Source: Icerya purchasi
Lineage: Eukaryota; Arthropoda; Insecta; Hemiptera; Monophlebidae
Assembly: GCA_039619475.1 (NCBI GenBank)
Contig: CM077115.1
Location: forward strand, 38,512,444-38,576,443
Direction of reading: 5' to 3'
Length of the DNA stretch: 64,000 nt
Numbering within the stretch: position 1 is the stretch's first letter; every line of letters starts with the position of its first letter. Positions 23,501-37,500 of this stretch are shown here, piece by piece. A program made the position numbers and the translations under genes. The notes under the pieces were generated by a model that saw nothing but the letters and a program-made list of their open reading frames with translations, was not told the DNA's origin and ran no database searches.

Positions 23501-26500
23501 ATAATGATATGGTTTTTACCCGAAATTTTAATTGAAACAAAATGTCTCATTTTTTTACATACGTTATTACTGCTTTATAATTAAATTTCCAAAAACACTG
23601 TTACCAACTGACAAAAAAAAAAGGGCAGTGCTGGTTTATCGTAATTTCATTCGTTTTTAACTTCTGATCTTTTAATGTATTTTGTATTTTTGTGATTTGA
23701 AAAATTTTATAAAACGCAACAAAGATCAAGAAAATAGTCGTTATTACTATGCGTGTACCTAAATGATATACAATTTTAATTACGCATCATTTGCAGGTCG
23801 AACAGAATTAGAGTTGCCGGAAACTAGAAGACGAATGGGAAGCAAAGCTACTTATGTCGATGTTTATCCGTTCATTTGGCACGATTACAAGAAAAACGGT
23901 TATGTCACTGGTAATTTTATTTGCAAATTTTTAATCACATATCTTTACGCATATTGATCGATTGAATTTGTAAACTTATTTTATTTTCGAATTGCTGAAA
24001 ATTCAGGTTTAATTCGTGAGTGATCTCTATTAATGCGCTGTTATTTTTCGTGTTTTTATGCTTTAATAATTCTTATCACCGTTGTTATTTAAGGAAGTTA
24101 TTTTTTTCCTTTTCTTTTTTGTTTCTCGGCATTTTTTACCATAATTTAACTGTTTAATTTTTTTTTTTTTTTGGGTTTTTAAGAAATGAAAAATAAACCA
24201 ATGTACCTATTTTAAAGTAAAGCTGAAATAATAGCCCGTCACACACGTTTTGTCCGCAGACTTAATCGGCAGAGGTCTGGATCATAGCAAAAACCGTGCG
24301 AATTAAAACTGCCTTCATTTTAGACGGAAAAGATGAGTTCATGACAAGTTAGAATTGTACCGACTTACTGTTAGCGGTGAAAACCGAAAGCTCTTCTACG
24401 AATTTATCTGCCCTTTCGAATAATCATAAAACCCGGTACAGATTTTACGACAGCTTCCAATAGTTTTATACAAGGGCATCGCCAGCCAATGAGCCAGACA
24501 GGGGCAAGATGATAGAAAGAGGATATGAGTTATAGGAAAAATAATAAAATGTATAATTTGTAAAGGCTTAATATTTTATTATAAACAAGAATAAAATCTT
24601 AATTAAAACATAGTTTTCGTGTGTTTCTGGCAAATTGTTTTACTACTTTATTTAAAAGTCTTCTAAATTGTCCATGATTGCGCGCCTATGAAAACTCATC
24701 ATGGCCAGTTGATTAAAAAGTTTCAAGGCTCCGGTAGCTGCCCCCTCCCTCCTGGCGACGCCCATGGTTTTATATTAGGTTTGTAATTTTCGCGTCGTAT
24801 AAAAAGGTGCTGGTTTTTATTATGCTCGCTAAAAAAAAACAAAAAAACAAAAACGTGCTTTGTCTTTTGCTATAATTTATATGCTCAATACGCAAAATAA
24901 TGTAGCTCAAAAACGAACAAAGTGGATCATCAATTGGTCGAGTAAAAAATCCCATTTAAGTCACTTGTATCTTTATTAAAAGAGAACTCTGAGCAAATGA
25001 TCCTCACGATTTTAGAAAAAATATTTAAGGATAGATGTAATTAAGTTTGATTATTTATCTTTACTAAGAAGTGATTTAACGAAGAAACATACAGTTATGA
25101 GAGAAGCCATGTCAGCAGAGGAACGTTTGATAGCTACGTTAACGTTCTTAGTTACAAGAAGATATTAGGGAGATTTGCAATTCTCGATGGCGATTTTGTA
25201 AATATTAATAAATTCAACCAAAAAGTATCTCTACTGTACAATACCGAATAATCATTATAAGGAGTTACTAATTAATTCTAAACACAAAAAAATAAAAATC
25301 AAATTAATACTAATCGCATTGAAATTATAAAAAGAAGTGAAAAGAACAGTTTTAAAGTCTCGAGATAGACGTCATGAAACCTCTAGCGAAACCGTTGAGT
25401 AAACCTGTCCGCAAGTCCGTAGATAAAAAGCCGTGATATTTTGGATTCGTACGAAAGATATATCGATACAGGTCAAGTCTGACGTCTCTCACATTACATT
25501 TATCGCTGAATCATTTCCTGCGTTTTTTGAACCCTGCGCGCAAGTCCGCGAACAAAAACGTGCGTGTGTGGCAGGCTAATAAAATTTAACGTCAAACAGT
25601 TTATTGTTTTCTTGACAGCAGGAACGTATCCTCTCGCAGATTTAAAGATACTTTCGGAATGAAATGGTCCCCCTCCTCATCGGATACATTTTGGACAGTT
25701 ATTGTCTGACGCGTACTCTGTCACCACGTGACTCGTAATGGTTGCCTCCAGTTCGTTGCTTGTACGTCCATCTATGTATATTCTAAAAGAAAAATATATT
25801 GCCTAGAGCCGTCTCTTGCAATACTGAATACCCGACAATAGTGACAGTGTTTTTTACTTTTGCACCGTTTGTTTTTTTTTTTATTGTTCATCCGATTCAA
25901 CTCGCTCCTCCGCGTGTTTTAAGTACCGACTACTGCGTGTCCCTATTCATCGGTAGTGCATTCTTATAAAGGAATAAATACTTTTTTTCAATATGTCCAC
26001 CGTACAACAAATATTAACTGAACCTTCTAGTAGCCGACCTTTCGAAAAAAGAGAAAAATATTAACCCTCTAATACACCGGTTGGATCTAACAAATCATTG
26101 CTGTTTATTTTGTTTAAAGTATTTTCTACGAATATAAATTTGAGAGGTGAATTCTCACATACCTACCTTTGCAAATACTGGTGCGGTCAGCATACAGTGT
26201 AGTCACGTATGCGTGAGTTGCAGTGGTAAATATTTGTACAGACCCAGCTCGTGCATTCCTGTTTGTTTATCGGTTTCGTTTAGACCCAACCTGTGTACAC
26301 GTGTTACTTTTATGTCAGCGGTTAGGTCTTATTTAACTCGTGCGCTCTTGTTACTTTTATTTGCGATCAGTGACGTTTTACAATTTTATTACTTCTCATA
26401 ATAACTGCGACCGGAAGATGAAGAAAATGCAACTAATTTTCAGTTGTCGAAAATATAGAAACTGGAAGTTGAATAATTATTACATAGGGGGGGAAAGACA

Positions 26501-29500
26501 ATAAAACCAAACGGCATAAAGAAACCACAATACATTACACTTTCGTACAAGACAGTGTAATTTAGTTTCCCACTTACCAGGTGTTATGGGGAAGACAAAA
26601 AATATAACTGAAGCCCACGATTGTTGGAACTTATTTTTTGATCAACATTTTATTCGCATGATCGTGTCAAACACTAATATATACATACAAATGATCGCAA
26701 AAAAATTCAAAGATGAATTTTTAAATTAATTCAACCCGAAATAAAGGCATTAATTGGTCTGCTGTATTTGCCCGGTGTACGACTAAACATCATAGAATTT
26801 TGATCTTCGCAAGATGGAACGGGGGCAGAAATTTTCCCAGCTACAATGGCTTTACGTAGATTTCGGTTTCTAATGAGGTGTTTACGTTTTGATAATATCA
26901 TGACTAGAAAAGAAAGAAAGATTGATGAAATAACAGTAGTTCGCGAATTACTTCGAAAGTTTAAAATGAAAATAGTAAAATACATTGCACTGTTGAATAT
27001 GTAACCTTAGATGAAATGTTGTTAGTTTTTAGTGATCGTTGTGGATTTAAAGTTTACATACGAACTAAGCTGCATAAGTATGGCCTTAAGGTCTTTCCTT
27101 TGGTTTGATTCCGGAGCATTTTATACGAGTCATTTGGAGCTATATGCAGGCAACAGTTAAGTGGACCGCATGGAGTTAGCGTGCTTTTTAACTGCAACCA
27201 ATTAGAGCTACAGCCCAAAGTGACTTCAATGAGACTGAAATTTCTGAAAAAGATGAAAATTATCAGATAATAGGAAACTCGATAGAAAAAATGCGATTAA
27301 ATATACCACAAAAATTATCCAAAATATTTGATATTTTACGCATTAGTCTGATGGTAGAAATTTGGCTGTAATAAATTCCTGATCATTAAAGGATAATGGA
27401 AACAAGCAACTTCTCAAACTTCTGGATAATCTTCGACATAATGCTAGTGCTAATTTGGATAATATAAGTAACTGTGTGTACATGAGCTGTAAGGCACGTA
27501 AAAAAAAAAAAGTTGCTAAGGTCTTGCTAAAAAAATTCTCCAATAAATTAAAAATGCCACTTCAAATATAATTCAACCATTTGGTTACCGCTCCTGTTAC
27601 TGCAGAAAAACAAAAATTTCAAGTAAATTCACGGAATGAAACAATCTTAAGCAAATTAGAGAGCGATGCTCATGATACTGTTAAACGAATAAAATCGAAA
27701 ATAAAACTGTTCAAAAGCGACGCTGCCGTTATGTTGTTTTACAAAACTAATAATAAATTCGAAATTTTAAAATTCAATAAAAAGAAAAGTTAAACTATCC
27801 ACCGAAGTTGAATTATCTTCAAAGCTACAACTTATCATGATTGCCTTTGGCGTTCAAGAAGTCAACGAAGAAGATCTTAAGGAATCACAATAACTGGAAA
27901 AGAATCGACTTTCCTGTCATTTTAATTCTAAAACTGCAGAAATCAGATTGGAAAAATTAGACGTATTACTAGTTCACATCTTCTTTTCCTAATCGATTTA
28001 TCTGTAATTATTCTAGCCTTGCATATGAGAAACAATATTTCAGTTCGAGTTTGTGAAACGTGTGGAGCGTATAGTCGTCGCACAGAAGACCGATATAATA
28101 CCTCAGAATTAATTCGTGTTACAAAAAAATCTATCGAACTTAAAAAATGCGCATTTTATTCTCATAAACATTATGAAAATTTAGCAAGGTTATTATGTAC
28201 GCTAGTCTTAATGATTCAGTTACAAGAACAGTTAAAAATAATGATCATAAAATATTGTATCACCGCCATTCGTGCCAAATTTACACAAATTTACAGAAAC
28301 GCCTGGAAAAGAGATATGATTTATAATTTATTCACAGTTTGAAATTATTGCTTCTTAAAATATCAACTAAAGAGATGCCGTATAAAAAAAGGTGTTATTG
28401 AAGTAAAATGGTTAAATATAGATAGAAACAAAACTCAATTACTCGAAATTTTAATCGGAATCGAAACAAATGTAGTAGCAGTAGTAGTAGTAACTGAACC
28501 AAATTATAAAAAAAATAAACGTTTATTGATTCCGTGATAATATTTAAACTTAAAGAAATAAGACTTATAGTGCGCAATTGGTCATCAAAGGAGGAAATAA
28601 ATGATTTAATTTACATATACATATATAAATCAGAGTGCAAATTAGAAAAAAAAAAAAAAAATCAATACAGTATCAAGTTTATATGAGAATTTAGAATTAA
28701 TTACAAGCGAAAAAGAGGTGAAATTTCAAAAATAATATAAAAAAGATACTACAGGCAGACTCATTAAAGGCGTTAATACCTGATGATATTGAGACTAGAT
28801 AAAAAAATAAAAACTTCAGATCCAATTACTTTTTAACGCAGTATTTAACGGGTCACGGAAAAAATTCGAAATCACTGATAATAAATAGCCTTTGCAGAGA
28901 ATGTAAGGAATCAGAAGATACCCCAGACCGCGCATTTCGGATGTGTGAAAAATTCAAGAATATCACAGCGAAACATTAGTGGAAAATTTTTTGAAAAATC
29001 GTGTATGAAAAAAGAACATTTCCAAAAACTTACAAAATTCACTAGAATCCAAGGAAATTTATTGTCAAACTCGAATCGACCTTTATGTATATATATATAT
29101 ATATATGAATAAATTAAATTAAAATACCATTATAATATTTACATACTTGCATTATTATTATTTTGATTATGTGGGTGTAAATAATATTTCAATAAATTTG
29201 CCCCATCAGTCATATTTGAATTAGGGAACCTAAAAAAAATATATTTATATGCCTATATATATTTGTAAACAAGTTCAGCGAGCAGTTTTTTTTACGTACT
29301 TTTAACTCTCACTTCGTTATTACTGTAATTGTCTGTTCGACTTTTTTCACCAGTAGCAAATATGTATTTACCTTATGGCTTATTCTATAAAATCAATATA
29401 CAAACGGTTTGCGCTTAGAATTGAAACTTTTAAATATTAAGATTTATGATGCATTCCTTAATTATGCTGATGGTTTCTTTATTTTTATATAATTTTTTTT

Positions 29501-31525
29501 TTCCCTAGGATTTATGGAAGATACTCCAGATGTTGGAATATTTACCTACCGATTGACAGGGTTCAAATCAGTTCCAACTGATCATTACATGCGCACTTAT
29601 TACGTAGATGCCGTAAATGAATTTTCAAAACAAGAGCCATACTGCATGGCTGGAACACCTCGACATCGGGTAATTAAAGTCCATTATTATTTGTTTTCCA
29701 TTTGTTAAAGTTAACGAGGAACATTACGAATTATATTTCTTTTTCTAACACGAATGCGCTTTTAGACTGGAAGTTATCTTAAATTTTCTACAGGCAATTT
29801 CGCGATACTGACACTGATTTATTATTTGCTTAATTATATTAAGCTGAAAAACATTCACAATTTTGTTTCTCATGTAGCTGAGAAAATGTACGTTTTTTTT
29901 TTTCATAAAGTACATTGCTGTAATTCAAGCAACGTTTTTTTTTTTTAATTTTTAAATAAAGGTTCTCATTGTTTTCCCGATGACGCTATAGCAACATAAT
30001 TTCATTACCGTATTACATTTCATCTATAAATTATAACTAATACAAATTTTACAAATCACCGATTTCTATTAAAAATTTGATATATTGGCAAATGGCCATC
30101 AATGTAATAAAATTATAAAATAATTAACAATCGAGCATTTATAAAAAAAATTAATTTCAAACGAAATTGGCATGTATTGCATTAACGCTGGAACAAAATT
30201 AATAATTTTTGTAATAAATTTAACAAGATCTCACTGTATGTTAGTGGTTATAAAGATAACCATGTACAGTTATTATCACAGTGAGTTTCTCATGTGTTTT
30301 GTTTTGAAACTTTTGCATGGAAGTTTTTTCTTAATGTGAGTAACTGTTTATTATGCAGATCATTAAAACATATTATTTCTCTTCCTTCTTTTCATTGAAA
30401 AGAACTAGACGTTCTACAGCAGCATGTGGGTAGTACATTTTCGATATTTTGTTAAGTACGTTCGTACTTTATGCTGCAGTTATTATATTTTTGTCGCTGT
30501 AGGAAATGTGTAAACGTATGTTCCACCGTTTTATACATCTTGAGTACATTTATGACTACTGGTGACACATAATGTACATTTCTATAACTTCTTTCTGCCA
30601 GCTACGGGGAACTAGATCGTATGCATTTCTGTAATCAATATATGTAACACTTAAATGTCTATAATATTATATACTCGCTTATTGGCGTATTATTCAATCA
30701 ACAATTAACTGTTCCTAACATTCAGTTGCTCCCCTTCGGATATCTTTTAATTTCCAGTATATTAGCTGATTGTGCTGTAGATTATATACTCCATTAGTTA
30801 GAACTGATGTGAATATTTTATATCTAGTTGGCAAACAGGTAATTGGTATACACTTTGCCGGATTTTCTACATAATGATTATTTTTCAATTTAAAGTATGT
30901 TATTCTTCCCGTGAAAAAGTAAAATGCTGAAATCTTTATTTTCAAATATACGTGATTTATAAATATATCGCGGACAACTCTTAATGTTTTGATAAGAAAT
31001 GAAATTCATTTGTGGGGTTATTCATATCATAGATAAAATACGCGAAACCTGAGAATTCTGTTTTTTTTTTAAATTTTATTTTAATTAAGATTTAATGTAA
31101 TATACATATACTTTCTTTTATTTATTTACATCAAATAATCTAACTTTCTAGATAAATTTTACAACGAAGTTCATACGTTTATATCGTAGATAAAGACACA
31201 AAATATCTCAAATCAATATATATATATATTTATGTGAATTCCACACGCGTGCGCCAAACTAGTGCGAGCAGTGGAGTAAAATTTAAAATAAACAGAATTT
31301 TATGAATAAATTAATTTCTAAGTTATAAATGATAATATTTAATAATTACCTGCAGTCCACATGCACACTTAATGACTTAATTTATACGAGTTTGAGAATA
31401 TTGCCCATACATACGTACATATGTACATAATTTAATTTATTATCGAATTTTATACCTGAATATTTTGGTTAAAAAATCGCGTCAATTTCATGATTGTTTG
31501 CAATTTCCCTCAAAATGTTCTTATG

Positions 31526-31572
<47 letters not shown>

Positions 31573-34500
31573 GTCCTTGATAAATTTAAAACAATTAGCC
31601 TATTATAATTTAACCATTTTCATTCTATAGCTGGAACTCGTATCCGAGTAGCCCCAGATGCACATGTATTAAGATGTGCATCTTGCAGTGCGTGTAATTA
31701 TCGGAAGTGTAGTTGCACGCCTACACCTACGCCCGCTAGGAAACCGACACCTAAATCAATGGCACACACTTAAGTGAGACGATTGAGGTAGGAGCGCAAC
31801 CTAGCTTTCGTGCTGCCGACAACATGAGAAAGGTACCAATGGCAAGGCGAACCAAGACGAGACTGGCCTTTACTCACGTTGATGCGATTGTTCGCCGGCT
31901 GAATATTTCTATACGACGCCAGCGCACTCGCACGACTACATTCGGAACTGACTATAGTCGCTTGTTATCGCGCTACAGATGCAGACCAAATGTGTCTATA
32001 CTGCTCCAGATCGGAAGTCAAGCGCTCTAGCCACTAAGCCAAACCAGTTATTTATTAAATCAATTCCTGATTGAGCAAGATTATAATATCCAGATAACAA
32101 AAGTTAATTAGTATCGGCATATACTAGTAACTTGCCCGAAACATTCAAATTGCATAACTCATTAATATAAATCAGAAATAGAAAGGGATCCGAAATGCTT
32201 CCCTGTAGCGCTCCAAACTCTTGGATAACTTCGTTGCTATATAGATTATTAATTTTTATGATGTATCTCCTGCTCACTAAGTAAGATTTTATCCGATTTC
32301 TTATAAATTCTCGAAAACCTGCGTTCTCTAGTTTAAATATCGATAGTTCGTGATTTACTGTGTTAAATACCTTTTATCAATGTAAGGGGCAGGATTTCTG
32401 CTTTTAATTTCTTAAAATATACAATACATGTTTAAATAAAGTAATAACCGTTCCCCGATTATTGATTTTTTACTAAAATAATTAATATCTATTAAATAAT
32501 TCATCATTTTATTTTAAAACATTTCTCAAAAATTTTTGTGATAAGGTAGAAAGGAATGCGCGCATGGGTCTATAATTGAAAACTAATGTTTTTTCACCGC
32601 TTTTATAAAAAAACGGCCTTTAATTTAGATATATCAGAAAATGTTCCTTTAAAAAAACAGATTCATTGAATAAAAATGTTAAGGGGTAAACAAAAATGTT
32701 TATGTTTTACTGATTTAATTGAAATTTTGTCAAATCTAAATGTCGATTTATTTAGGATAGATGAAATTGCGTACTCCATATCATTATAAGAAAATTTTGT
32801 CAAATAAGTCCCTAGGAGTTTACTTAATGATTTTACTCGATATGGTAATTTTACTACATACTTTATCCTTATTTACAGTGTCTCGTATAGGCAATTTTTG
32901 AAGTAAATATTGAAATAATTGGCCGCCATATTCTCAGGTTTCATAAGTTTCGTTTTTGTTACTAGTTTAGAGAAAAGAAAGAAAATAATTGTTAACTCCC
33001 ATGATCATGCGAAACGCGTAAGGTATATAATAACAATTAAATAATTGTTTTACTGGTGTGTTTAATTTACTTAATATAAAATAATTGTTTAAAAACTCTT
33101 TATTTTATAGATTATGCTTGATTACGCAAGACATATTTTTACAGTATATAAAAATAGGCCGAAATTCGTTTTCGGTTTTCACGGTGAATTATCTCACGAC
33201 TCATATAATTTAATCGGAGCGGCTGACGATGATTTTGTAAATTGGATTAATTGGTTCGAAGAAAAAGGTTATTTGAATAACACGGTATTGATAGTAATGA
33301 GCGATCACGGACACAGGTGATTTTTTCAATTTTAACCCTTTATTATTACCTGGAATAGGAAAATTGATTTTAAATTTCTCAATCGTCATCTAACTTTTTC
33401 TTAATGCGTACATTTTTATTTTCCTGAAATTTTGCTTAGGAAAATACAAAAAATCTTTAATATTTCATAAAGTATTCAAATTTGGCTTGTTTTTTTAGTA
33501 ATAATAATAATAATAATAATAATATGAAACAATTAAGCATATTTTAAGCGGATGTGAACAGTTAGCAGCGCGATTTTATATAAAAAGACATAATGATGTA
33601 GCTGCTATAGTTCACCAAGAAATCGGAGTTAAATACGGCTTAATTAAATCTAAGCAACCATATTACAAATATGTACCGGAAAAAATTTTAGAGAATGACC
33701 ATCATAAATTATACTGGGATAGAACTGTGCTGACGGATAAAACAGTGGAATATAATAGGCCGGATATTATATTAATTGATAAAAAGAAGAAATCAAGTGT
33801 ATTAATAGATATCGCTGTCCCAGATAGTAGAAATATAAGTAAAGTTTTCGAGGATAAAGTCAATAAATATGAAAAACTTAGGGAACAATTGAAGCATATG
33901 TTGAAGATCAATACAGTTAGAATAATACCGCTAGTTGTTGGAAATAATGGCATAATACCGAATAGCTTAGTTAAGAACATAAGTAACCTAGGACTGGCGC
34001 CATATATAGTAGACATGATACAAAAATCAATTCTATTAAACGCCGCTACAAATGTAAGGACCTTCCTTAACCATCAAAATGGAGAAAATTTATAATGCTT
34101 GCTAGACATATTAGCCGTATTATAAAGCAAACCACTGTGATTCCTTGGATAATAATAATAATAATAATAATAATAGAAACGATTCAAAGTTGATTTTGAA
34201 AATTGTATTTTTCACGCTGAATTAAAAGTTTTATAATTTACAATTTATTATTAAGGGACGTAATTTTATTTTTTGTTATTTAGAAGGTTATTACAGTCTC
34301 CTAATTTTGTTTGTTCGCGTTGAAATGGTTATCTGCGTAAAAAATTTATTCGTATTGAAAGATTTGCAAAACTTATTATCAGTTAAGACATAGTTGAAGC
34401 TAATGATTAAAAGTTTATTCGTGTCATCTCCTACATTTGATTGAAAATTTATGAAGAATGTTGCGAGAAACACGAATTACATATTTCGAATTCATCTTGA

Positions 34501-37500
34501 CAAAGTTACGTTTAACTTTTTGCACACTGTTATCCTATTCTGCGTGAATCAGTATTGCATCTGTGTAGGAAAATTACAATTTCTGTTAAATAAAAATTCT
34601 CGTAAAAGCAATTCAAAATTACGATCGAGACACTTTAAAAATTTAATAGATCATAAAAATAAATTTAAAAAAAACAGCATCGAACTTACGCATTGAAAAA
34701 CATACAACGCTGAGTAGGAGAACATAATTGGGTCAAAAAACTGATCTAAATGATTATTGAATATTTTCGTGCCCAAGGTTTTTTTTTTTGGTTGGCCAGT
34801 TTAATCACAATATTTGAAGTTATTATCGATTAGAAGCTATATTTAAATTTGATTGTCCTTGACGTATTTATACAGCCGACCACATTTACATAGGAACAGG
34901 GTCTCGAAACAATTTGACTTACTGTTACCAGCGTTCCATTCCTTTTGGTACCTCCTTTTCAAAATTAGATCTGCCGACTCTGTTGAATTCGCACTGCCAG
35001 ATCCCATATATTCTATAGAGCCTTCTAATCTACATTTAGGGAAAGTGACGTCTGTTACTATATTTATTTTGGCCAAATGTTCCGGGACCCGGCAGTGACT
35101 GGTCCGCAGCTTTACCATAGTTCTTATGTACTCCCTATCGAGGTGTGTTCTTCTAAACCACTCCGTTTCAGGCACTGCCTTTACTAAAAACTATTGCTTC
35201 CCTTTAGAATTGCTAAGAGTAAGAAATGCATTGTTCCATTCCCCGTAAATGTTGTTTCTAACCATTGTAACAAAATCTTTTTAATTCAGTTTTATATTAC
35301 TTATTCTCCCGCTTTTCGTCTGCCATCTCGTTTCCTACAATACCATAGTGGGAATGAATTCTTTCCAGTATATTACATCTTCTACCCGGTGTATATATGT
35401 ACATATATTTCCTTATTAAATATTTTTTGTGTTATTCGTCTGTCGTTGATATGGGATAACTTTGAGAAAACTGCAGGGGATTCTATTAAATATTTTTCCC
35501 CCTCATTTTTTTTTTTTTTTTTTGTGAAATAAGCTAAACATCTAAATAACGCGTGCATTTCTGTGATAGATGATGAACCTGCGTGTGGTAAACGAAATGT
35601 TTGGAACCTATTATTGTTCGCATGATAAAAGGCGGTGTTGTATTCATTCTGAGATACACCTATGGATCCGTCCGTATAAAATGTTTGCTATTTTTTAAAT
35701 CGAGAATATGATTTCTGTAAACAAAGCATTATCATATTCTGAATCCGGAGATGACTAATTTTTGAAAATTTATCATTAGTCACCTCCGTTTGTATCCAAC
35801 ATATGGATTCTTGAAAATCTAATCTATATGGCGCTGTTTTAGAATTGGCGTAAATTTTTAATTGTGAATATTTATTGTGACTTTGTGTTAGGAATGGAAG
35901 AGGAGTAAACTTCTAATAAGTACGCTTAATGAATTAATCGTGTTTAAATTATCCACACCCTCCGAACATAAGCGGTGTAATGATTTTTCAGATGATTTTC
36001 AACCGAAATGCATATACATTCAATGTCGAACAGCATTAAATTCCAAACTGACGATTTTTAAGATACCGTTTTCCTGATAGTTCTTTCTTTACTGTATAGA
36101 AAAAAAGCGTAATTTTAAAAAGCAATAGAAATAGAGTTTAATTTGCAGTTTCGCGAGAGGTTGTTTTATCCAGAGCAGGGGTTTTGCACTGGAAAAAAAA
36201 TATTAGAACTATAACTGAAATCTGCAGTATGAGAAGAAGTCGCCGTGTTAGTGAAGTAATTCTACGTAAATATAAAAAGCAGACAAGGAAACAATAGCGA
36301 TCAATACAAATATTACACCGAGTGTAAAAATCGCGCGAATAAGTGAGAAGCGCTGTGAACAAAAGTATATAAATTTTAAAATAAATCTACAATTAAAATT
36401 GATGTCTTTACTACGATCGGTTTCGTCTTCTGCGTTTGTCGCTCGTTCGATCTGCTAAAATGTTTATTTATAAAACAGATAGTATCATTTACATTAAAAA
36501 AATTACGGCGATGATTGTTTATCATTTTGTCGCGATCGATAGAAATATTTCGATAATTTTTATCACTGTGGTAATATTTTGTTTTCTTATCACGGTCGCT
36601 GCATCGGATGAACCGGTACTATCTCTGTTCATCTATTTCCGTTGTAATGGCCGTACAACACGATCAGTCCTTAACCGTAGAGCCAACTACTGTTGTTACA
36701 ACCAGCCCAACGAGGTGCTTACATACACCGTTATCAAATGATATAATTCCATATCGCGATAATACCAATACTAAAAATACCTTCTTCGGCAACAATAATA
36801 ATAGCGGTGATAGTAATGGTAATAATACTAACGCCGATAGTGGTGAGATTAATAGTAGTACCGTTTATGACATTAGTAATAATAACATGCACGGTAACTG
36901 TTTTTTTTTTTCACTTTTTTTTTTCTTGGGTTTGTCAGCAACGGACGATTACTCTTCAACACGTGTAAATAATAGCAATTAGGAATCGCAAGGAATGGAA
37001 TCTGATTAAGAACCCTATACCTAGGATGGAGAGACAATGACAATCAACGTCGATAAATGCAAACATGTGCATCCTGAACAGAGAAGGAATGACATTTCCG
37101 AAGGTAAAAGCAAAAACAATTAGTTGTCCCATACCATGGCCATATCTGCAATTGCAGAGCCCACAGTACCGACGGACAAAAGGAAGCAGCCTACAATTAA
37201 GGAAGAAGAAGAAACACGGGATGTTTGAAAAACAGTTAGAACGTCAAGCACCAAAGCTATATAGAACGCAGAGCTTAGCGTGCTGTAAAGAGTGATCCGA
37301 AAGTTTAATGACTTTCTCCACCACTATAAAGCAAAGTTAATAATTCTTAATTATGAAAAATAATTATGGCGACGACTGCGAAAATAGCGCATGCTGTCAA
37401 AAAGAAATGAATAGAATTTACGGCCAACACTCTATGGCCACACTGCAACAGCAGCAGCGCCCACGATGCAGGCTGACAAGGAATTCACTATGTAACATTA

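Noticed and set aside
27231..28390. Right half and right end of the piggyBac element
   Set aside because: I looked for a CCC/GGG-TTAA end and the remaining DDE motifs but found none that I could support.
33702..34016. Minus-strand ORF of 104 codons with hydrophobic stretches
   Set aside because: It is the complement of the intact Dong-like endonuclease frame.
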